Positions 54,667 through 61,025 of a stretch of 64,000 nt of DNA are shown piece by piece (the stretch's first letter is position 1; every line of letters begins with the position of its first letter). The stretch is from positions 43,621 to 107,620 of the forward strand of contig JAFDVS010000016.1 of NCBI GenBank assembly GCA_018268935.1, read 5' to 3'. Both the position numbers and the translations under genes were made by a program. Source of the stretch: Acidobacteriota bacterium. Its GTDB lineage: Bacteria; Acidobacteriota; Terriglobia; Bryobacterales; Bryobacteraceae. The notes beneath the pieces are model-generated. The model had not been told where the DNA came from. It saw nothing but the letters and a program-made list of their open reading frames with translations, and did not search any database.

Positions 54667-54699
54667 TACTACCGATTTTAGAGCATCGCGGGATGGAGA

Positions 54700-57324
54700 C
54701 TACGGGGCCGGTTTCTCGGGCCACTCGGCAAGCCAGATTCTGGCCGATTGCTCGGTGACCGGAAGAACGATTTTGTCCCGGGCGACGGCTGCTTCATTGG
54801 AGCCGGCGGCATTGTGGATGGGGGAGAAGCGCGCATCGTGGAAATGATGGACAGGCGCAGGCGGACCGAGCGGATGCTTGGTGGCTGGATCGAGGCGCTG
54901 GGTCCAGATGCAGCGATTGCCGTCACGCTGAGAGAGGAAATAGAGACGGTTGCCGTCGGGTGAGAACTCGGGAATCATGTCGAGCGTGGACCCGTCGGTG
55001 ATGGCGATCCAGTCGTTCTCTGGGATGAGGGACTCGCGCACGGGGACAACCCAGACGCGGCTCTTGTTCCCCGGCTGAACCAGGTAGAAGGTGAGCCAAC
55101 GGTCGTCCCAGGACAGTTTCAGCGCGTTGCCGTTTTTCGCCATGATCTGCTGCCTGGCCCCTGTTCGCACATCGAGAAGAAACGTTCCCTCGCGAGTGGT
55201 GCCTACAACGCGATCGTTACTGCTCGTGTTGTTGCGGACGCTGCAGTCACAGATGGACTGAGGCAGACCGCCCGCTGAGGGAATCCAGTACGACTTGTTA
55301 TCGGTGCGATTGATATAGAAGATGCGCGAGGCGTCCGCACTGATTTTCGGGGAACCTCCGCGGGAGAGGGTAACCTCCAGTTGCGGCATGGATGAGAGGT
55401 TGCGCTCGGTTCCAGAGTGGAGGTCCATCAGCATGAGGTCAAAGGTGTGAGGAACGCGGCGGGCTGTATAGGCGAGCCAGCGTCCGTTGCGATCGATGGA
55501 AGGCTGAGTGTCGGGGCCGCGATCGATGGTGAGGCGTTTCAATGAGCCGGTAACGCGGGCGGAATCGGCGTCGAGAGGAAGTCCCCAGATATCGGCATTC
55601 TGCTCCATCTGGGTGAAGGCGAGGAAAGGGCCGGAGGGGGATGGATCTGCAGATTCTCCGGCGCCTTGGGTAAGGGCCTCCGGCTGGCCGGTGATTCCCT
55701 TTTCCTTGTGCATGCGAATGCGCTGAATGTTGGCTCCTTCGCTGGAGCGGGCTGCGTAGTAAACCCACTCGCCGTTCCAGGCGGAGGGCTGCAACACAGT
55801 TAACACGGAGAATGCCGTCATGCCGATGCGTCTCGCCTTGAGGGAGTCGAGCGGCGCGACAAACCAGTCCCACGCCTTCTCCTTTTGGTCAAGGGAGGCA
55901 AAAAGCAGGTGCGCGCCATCGGATGACCAGACTGGCCAACGAGCGGATGGGATGGTGCGCGGAGTGCCGCCGCCTGACGGGACAATGTGAACCGCATCGG
56001 TGACCGCCAGCGTGGCGCTCACATACCCCGACCAATAGGCGATCCACTTGCCGTCGGGAGAAAAGCGCGGATGGTGCCCGTCGCCGGCGACTTTGCGTTC
56101 GGAGCCGCCGAGGGCGGGAATGACATAGAGGCCTCCGCCGTCGCGGGAACTGCGAAAGACGATTTTGGAACCATCGGGTGAGAAGGAGGGTTCCTGTTCA
56201 TCGGAAGCATCGGTGGTGAGGCGGCGGGGCTCGCCTCCGGACAGTTGCTGGATCCAGATGTCGAGGTTGCCTTCGGCGCGATCGGAGGAGTAAGCCACGA
56301 TTTTGCCGGGCGCCCAGACAGAAGGCTGAATGCTGACGCCTAGCGCCGTGGTGAGGCGCGTGAATGTTGGAGATACGGTTACAGGAGCTTTGGGACGATA
56401 GAGCAGCGCGGTAGCGGCAGCCAGAGCGCAGACGAAGGCAACGGCCGGCCACAGCCAGTTGCGGCGGGCAGGCTGTTCGGTGGCGACGGGCGTGGGGGAG
56501 AGATCGGCATCTTCGAGAGCAATGCGGACGTCGGCGATGGACTGATAGCGCCGCTCCCGATCTTTGCGCATGCAGCGTACGACGATGCGGCCGAGTTCGC
56601 CGGGGATGATGCGCGCGGGTTCCTTGCCAATAACGGCGGCGATGGTGCCGACAGGGGTCTCTTCATCAAAGGCACGCTGCCCGGTGAGCATCTCGTAGAG
56701 CACCGCACCGAAGCTGAAGACATCGCTGCGGGCGTCCACCTTACGGCCCTCGGCCTGTTCCGGGGACATGTAATTGACGGTGCCGAGAATGGCGCCCTGC
56801 TGGGTGGCGGGCTTCTGCACGAGAGTGCGGTCTCCGCTGCCGGGCTCGGTGCGGTCCGTGAGTTTGGCCAGGCCGAAATCGAGGATCTTGGGACGGCCTT
56901 CCTCCGTGATCATGATGTTGGAAGGCTTCAGGTCACGATGGACGATGCCTGCCGCATGTGCTTTGGAGAGGGCATCGGCGATGGCGATTGCCAATGGAAG
57001 GGCTTGGGCCGTTTTAGCGCCCCCGCGAGGGATGTGTTCATCGAGGGTCTTGCCTTCGATGAACTCCATGGAGATGAAGTCGGTATTCTGATCGGAGGCA
57101 ATGTCGTAGATGGTAACGATGTTGGGGTGATTGAGCGCGGAGGCGGCCTTGGCTTCCTGGACGAAACGCCGCTTTCGTTCGGGATCATCCACCATTTGGG
57201 GAGGGAGCACCTTGAGCGCCACGACGCGATCGAGATGGGTGTCGAGGGCTTTATACACGATGCCCATTCCGCCCTCACCGAGTTTTTGCAGAATTTGGTA
57301 GTGGGCCAGAGTCCCCGAAGTCAT
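54700..57324 (-). CDS. Transmembrane Ser/Thr kinase with PD40 propeller
   Basis: 874 residues. The kinase domain lies at about 9-265: glycine loop GEGGMGIVY, lysine 38 in VALKVL, catalytic HRDLKPSN, DFG in ILDFGLAKL, activation loop VNYMSPEQ. One transmembrane helix (WLWPAVAFVCALAAATALLY) is at about 290-310. The extracytoplasmic propeller carries blades such as SPDGSKIVFRS, SPDGKWIAYWS, SSDGAHLLFAS and SPDGNRLYFLS. It starts the long minus-strand gene run and is the closest relative in the window of the frameshifted kinase at 40881; both flank the VIT-VWA/TPR/transpeptidase-like module. The 119 bases to the next plus-strand gene hold the divergent promoters, none clear enough to mark. Confidence 0.93.
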   Translation of the reverse strand: MTSGTLAHYQILQKLGEGGMGIVYKALDTHLDRVVALKVLPPQMVDDPERKRRFVQEAKAASALNHPNIVTIYDIASDQNTDFISMEFIEGKTLDEHIPRGGAKTAQALPLAIAIADALSKAHAAGIVHRDLKPSNIMITEEGRPKILDFGLAKLTDRTEPGSGDRTLVQKPATQQGAILGTVNYMSPEQAEGRKVDARSDVFSFGAVLYEMLTGQRAFDEETPVGTIAAVIGKEPARIIPGELGRIVVRCMRKDRERRYQSIADVRIALEDADLSPTPVATEQPARRNWLWPAVAFVCALAAATALLYRPKAPVTVSPTFTRLTTALGVSIQPSVWAPGKIVAYSSDRAEGNLDIWIQQLSGGEPRRLTTDASDEQEPSFSPDGSKIVFRSSRDGGGLYVIPALGGSERKVAGDGHHPRFSPDGKWIAYWSGYVSATLAVTDAVHIVPSGGGTPRTIPSARWPVWSSDGAHLLFASLDQKEKAWDWFVAPLDSLKARRIGMTAFSVLTVLQPSAWNGEWVYYAARSSEGANIQRIRMHKEKGITGQPEALTQGAGESADPSPSGPFLAFTQMEQNADIWGLPLDADSARVTGSLKRLTIDRGPDTQPSIDRNGRWLAYTARRVPHTFDLMLMDLHSGTERNLSSMPQLEVTLSRGGSPKISADASRIFYINRTDNKSYWIPSAGGLPQSICDCSVRNNTSSNDRVVGTTREGTFLLDVRTGARQQIMAKNGNALKLSWDDRWLTFYLVQPGNKSRVWVVPVRESLIPENDWIAITDGSTLDMIPEFSPDGNRLYFLSQRDGNRCIWTQRLDPATKHPLGPPAPVHHFHDARFSPIHNAAGSNEAAVARDKIVLPVTEQSARIWLAEWPEKPAP

Positions 57325-57443
57325 TGTGAATACTGCATTCTACATGATCACCGGCGGGTGGCAGAGTGCGGGGAACGTGGGCAGCGCAGATTTTTTCCGG
57401 CCGCGTGATCCCGGAGGAAGAGAAAATCCGCTGATCTGCACCG

Positions 57444-60400
57444 ATGAAGCCGCTATGCCCAATTCCATGCGCCCTGCTGGCGAGTCTGGTTCTAACGAAC
57501 TTCGCGCTAGCCCTGGAGATCACCTACACACACATCAATGCGGACGGCAGCGTGGTGAGCCTTCCAAACGGAGTTCCGGGGCCTTCCGTACAGGTACAGA
57601 GTACAGGAGTCTACCAGCTCATCTACCCATCTGGGCCGACCTACATCGGCGTCCCGATGGTGACCGCTCGAGGCACGGGGCCGAACTGGTGCAAGGTGGA
57701 CTCGTTCGCGATCAACGGGCTGACGGTGAGATGCTTTGACGCGGCGGGACAGGCGGCCGCAACCGGCTTCACGGTGCTTGCGATTCCGCCAAACAATGAC
57801 CGCGGAATAGTCTATGCCTACGCGGACTCGCCGGCAACGGCTTCCTATTCGCCGAGCATCAAGTACAACCCTTCGGGAGCGGTAACCGTGACAAGGCTTG
57901 TGGCGGGACGGTATCAGGTAAGGTTTTTCGGTATCGGCAACATGAGCAGTTTCCACGTAGTGTCCATTGGCGCCAATAACGGCCGCTGCCACACGGAGTA
58001 CGGTGGCTCCGAAAGTGTGCTGGTTTCTTGTTCGACCTTCGGCCCTGTAACCGTCGCCGACTCCGCCTTTGCCATCGCGGTAACGGACTCTGGCGCTTCT
58101 CCGCGCGCCATTGGAAGCTATCTGAATCGGTTTTTGGCTGCGTATAATCCATACGGATCGGTCACTCGCACCGTGAACGGTGTAGGCGACTACACAGTGA
58201 AGTTCAGCGGGCTAAACCTGAGTCAATACTCGGGCAACCATGTGGCGATTGCGACACCTGATATCAGCTATACGTTACCGTCAGTGGTGCGCTGCGTGGC
58301 GGGGGAGGCGACGCCTGGGAACGGGCCTGATATCAGTATTCCGGTGCGTTGCGACTCGAACGGGACGGCCTCGTCGATGGATTTTTCGTTGCTGGTGCTC
58401 CCCGTGGAGTTGCTGCGCAATGGCGGATTCGACGCGCCGCCACCGAACGGGACAACGGCGCCGACGGGATGGACGGTGGTGGACGGCACGCCACTGGTGC
58501 AGACCAGCGGAGTTACGCCGGCGGATGGGAAACAATGGGTGCGGTTGAACAACGGTGGCAACGCGGTGATCAAACAGTCCGTGACCACCGTGCCGGGAGC
58601 GGGGTATAAGATTTCCTTTGCTCTGGCCAATGCACCGGGTCTGCCGAGCAGTTCCGTACGAGTGAAGTGGGGTGGGCAGACGGTGAGCACGCCAGTGCGG
58701 ACAGCAACGACGTTTCAGACTTACATCGCGAACGTGTATGCAACCGGCAGCACCATGGATCTGCAGTTTGAGAGCTTGGGCTCGGCTGATTTGCTGGACG
58801 ATGTGCGAGTGATCTACGATCCGTCGGCCCCGCCGCCGCCATCGGTGACAGTGACCACTTCGCCCGCGGGACAGCCGATCACGGTGGATGGCGCGTCTTA
58901 TACCGCGCCGCAAACGTTTTATTGGGGCGCGGGATCGCAGCATTCGCTGAGCATAGCGAGCGTGATCAACTTGAATGCGAACTCGCGGCTGGTGTTTTCG
59001 CAATGGACGGGGCCCAGTTTCAGCAATAACAACGCGACGGTGAACATAACGGCTCCGGCGGTATCGGGCACGTACACGGCGAATCTGACCACGCAGCACC
59101 GTCTGACCGTAGTGTCGAATCCGGTGGCGGGCGGGTCGGTTACGGCGAACCCGGTGGGTTCGGGCGGGTTCTATGACGCGGGATCGACGGTGCAGTTGAC
59201 GGCGGCGGCGAACAGTGGATATGTGTTCTCCAGTTTCTCCACGTTGGGCGGAGCTGTGACCTCGCCGTTCAATCCGTCGCCGGTGACGATCAGCGGCGCG
59301 ACGACTGTGACGGCGAATTTCGCCGCTTGCAGCTATTCGATCAATCCCACGTCGGCCACGGCTGTGGCGGCCGGGGGCAGTGGACAAGTGACGGTGACCG
59401 CTCCGGCGGGATGCCCGTGGAATGTCACGGGGGGAAGTTCGTGGCTCTTGCCTGGAGCTGTGAATGGCAACACGGTGAGCTACACGGTGGCGGCGAATAC
59501 GGGAAGCGCTTCGCGCACGGCGAGCCTCACGATTGCCGGCATCGGGTTTAGTGTGACGCAAGCGGGGACCTCGCCCTGCAACTATACGCTGAATACGAAT
59601 TCGGCGAATGTACTGGCTGTTGGGGGGACGGCGAGTTTCACGGTGACCACGGGGACCAGTTGCGCGTGGACGGCGGATTTTGGCACTAGCTGGATCTTTC
59701 CCTCCGGAGCGAGCAACTACACAGGCACCGCCACAGTGAGTTATACGGTGGCGGCGAACGCCGGCGGACAACGGTCGTTCAGCTTGACGGTGGCGGGGCA
59801 GACGGTGACGATCACGCAGTTGGGCGCGGCGGGGTCGCAGACCTCGGGCCTGCGGTTCGTGGCGCTGGAGCCGTGCCGGATTCTGGAGACGCGCTCCGAT
59901 TACAATTTCCCGTTGCGGACGGGCGAGTTTGGGCCGCCGTTTTTGAATGCGGGGACGACGCGCACGCTGAATCCGAAGCAGTATCCGTTCTGCACAGTGC
60001 CCGCGTCAGCGAAGGCCTACGTGTTGAATGTGACGCTGATTCCGCGGCCGGGCGGCGTTGTGGATTACGCTACTGTGTGGCCCGCGGGCGATCCGCGGCC
60101 CAACGTGTACACCGTGCGTACGCCGGATGGACAGATCGTGGCGAACTCGCAGATTGTCGCCGCGGGGACGAATGGCGCGGTGTCGGTGTATGTGAGTCAT
60201 AACGCCGATTTACTGCTGGATATCTCGGGTTACTTCACGGACGATCCGGCTGTGTCGAACCTGGTGTTCTATCCGGTGACGCCATGCCGTGTGGTGGAGA
60301 CGCGCAGCGATTACCGGCCGGGTGTGAGCCAGTTTGGGCCGCCTTCGATGCAGAGCCGCCAGACACGGAGCATTCGTTTTCCGCTGAGCCCGGATTGCCC

Positions 60401-61022
60401 GGGGATTCCGGCAGCGGCGGCTTATTCGGTGACGCTGACGGTGGTGCCTCCGGCGGTGTTACCGTTCCTGACGACCTGGCAGACCGGCATTCCGCAACCG
60501 AATGTTTCGAGCATCAATTCGTTTGTGGGGCGGACACTGGCGAACAACGTGATTGTGCCTGCGAACGCGTTGGGATCGATCGATGTGTATGCGTATGAGG
60601 CAACGGATTTCCTGATGGACATCAACGGGTATTTCGCGCCGGACGATGGGGTGAAGGGGCAGTTCTACTTCCCGTTGACGCAGTGCCGGATGTACGACAC
60701 GATGACGGCGAACGGGCCGGTGATACCGAATTCATCGACGCGCACGATCTCGCCGTTGACCAGCGCGTGCGCGGGGATCGGGCAGACGGCGCGGGGTTAT
60801 GCGATCAACGTGACGGCAGTGCCGAATGGGAATCCGATGCCGTTTATCACGGTGTATCCGACGGGGTCGGCGCAGCCGAATGCATCGGTGCTGAACGCGT
60901 TTCAGGGACAGACGGTGACGAACTTCGCGATTGTGCCGTCGGGGACGAACGGGCAGATCGATCTGTACGCGTACCGGCAGACGCACGCGATCGTGGAGAT
61001 CAACGGGTATTTCGGGAGGTGA
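57444..61022 (+). CDS. Secreted BACON/InlB-repeat surface protein
   Basis: 1192 residues. MKPLCPIPCALLASLVLTNFALA is a signal peptide. Residues 24-325 form two beta-rich units (ITYTHINADGSVVSLPNG; VKFSGLNLSQYSGNHVAI). Residues 325-455 begin LRNGGFDAPPPNGTTAPTGW, a carbohydrate-binding-like jelly-roll type. After an unnamed strand region, 552-628 is an InlB B-type repeat (GSVTANPVGSGGFYDAGS). Two BACON domains follow at about 629-711 and 712-795 (CSYSINPTSAT; CNYTLNTNSAN). Three repeats of about 125 residues end the chain (802, 936, 1070), each with PCR/QCR-xx-xTRS-like starts and a closing GYF. No LPXTG or PEP-CTERM signal is present. Probable glycan binding or adhesion. Confidence 0.82.
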   Translation: MKPLCPIPCALLASLVLTNFALALEITYTHINADGSVVSLPNGVPGPSVQVQSTGVYQLIYPSGPTYIGVPMVTARGTGPNWCKVDSFAINGLTVRCFDAAGQAAATGFTVLAIPPNNDRGIVYAYADSPATASYSPSIKYNPSGAVTVTRLVAGRYQVRFFGIGNMSSFHVVSIGANNGRCHTEYGGSESVLVSCSTFGPVTVADSAFAIAVTDSGASPRAIGSYLNRFLAAYNPYGSVTRTVNGVGDYTVKFSGLNLSQYSGNHVAIATPDISYTLPSVVRCVAGEATPGNGPDISIPVRCDSNGTASSMDFSLLVLPVELLRNGGFDAPPPNGTTAPTGWTVVDGTPLVQTSGVTPADGKQWVRLNNGGNAVIKQSVTTVPGAGYKISFALANAPGLPSSSVRVKWGGQTVSTPVRTATTFQTYIANVYATGSTMDLQFESLGSADLLDDVRVIYDPSAPPPPSVTVTTSPAGQPITVDGASYTAPQTFYWGAGSQHSLSIASVINLNANSRLVFSQWTGPSFSNNNATVNITAPAVSGTYTANLTTQHRLTVVSNPVAGGSVTANPVGSGGFYDAGSTVQLTAAANSGYVFSSFSTLGGAVTSPFNPSPVTISGATTVTANFAACSYSINPTSATAVAAGGSGQVTVTAPAGCPWNVTGGSSWLLPGAVNGNTVSYTVAANTGSASRTASLTIAGIGFSVTQAGTSPCNYTLNTNSANVLAVGGTASFTVTTGTSCAWTADFGTSWIFPSGASNYTGTATVSYTVAANAGGQRSFSLTVAGQTVTITQLGAAGSQTSGLRFVALEPCRILETRSDYNFPLRTGEFGPPFLNAGTTRTLNPKQYPFCTVPASAKAYVLNVTLIPRPGGVVDYATVWPAGDPRPNVYTVRTPDGQIVANSQIVAAGTNGAVSVYVSHNADLLLDISGYFTDDPAVSNLVFYPVTPCRVVETRSDYRPGVSQFGPPSMQSRQTRSIRFPLSPDCPGIPAAAAYSVTLTVVPPAVLPFLTTWQTGIPQPNVSSINSFVGRTLANNVIVPANALGSIDVYAYEATDFLMDINGYFAPDDGVKGQFYFPLTQCRMYDTMTANGPVIPNSSTRTISPLTSACAGIGQTARGYAINVTAVPNGNPMPFITVYPTGSAQPNASVLNAFQGQTVTNFAIVPSGTNGQIDLYAYRQTHAIVEINGYFGR
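59811..59911 (+). repeat. 101-base identical segment, first copy
   Basis: Identical to 63900-64000 in the downstream paralog at every base seen. It encodes the end of the last BACON domain and the start of the first C-terminal repeat. The match may continue past the window edge. Confidence 0.95.
61015..61019 (+). promoter_or_regulatory. Ribosome binding site fixing the GTG start of the second paralog
   Basis: GGAGG in the last codons of the upstream gene, six bases before GTG at 61026. The upstream stop TGA is in the same frame as the GTG. Confidence 0.65.
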
Positions 61023-61025
61023 TGG

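Noticed and set aside
57444..61022. Cell-wall anchored adhesin
   Set aside because: The C-terminus ends in GYFGR with no LPXTG, PEP-CTERM or type IX signal.
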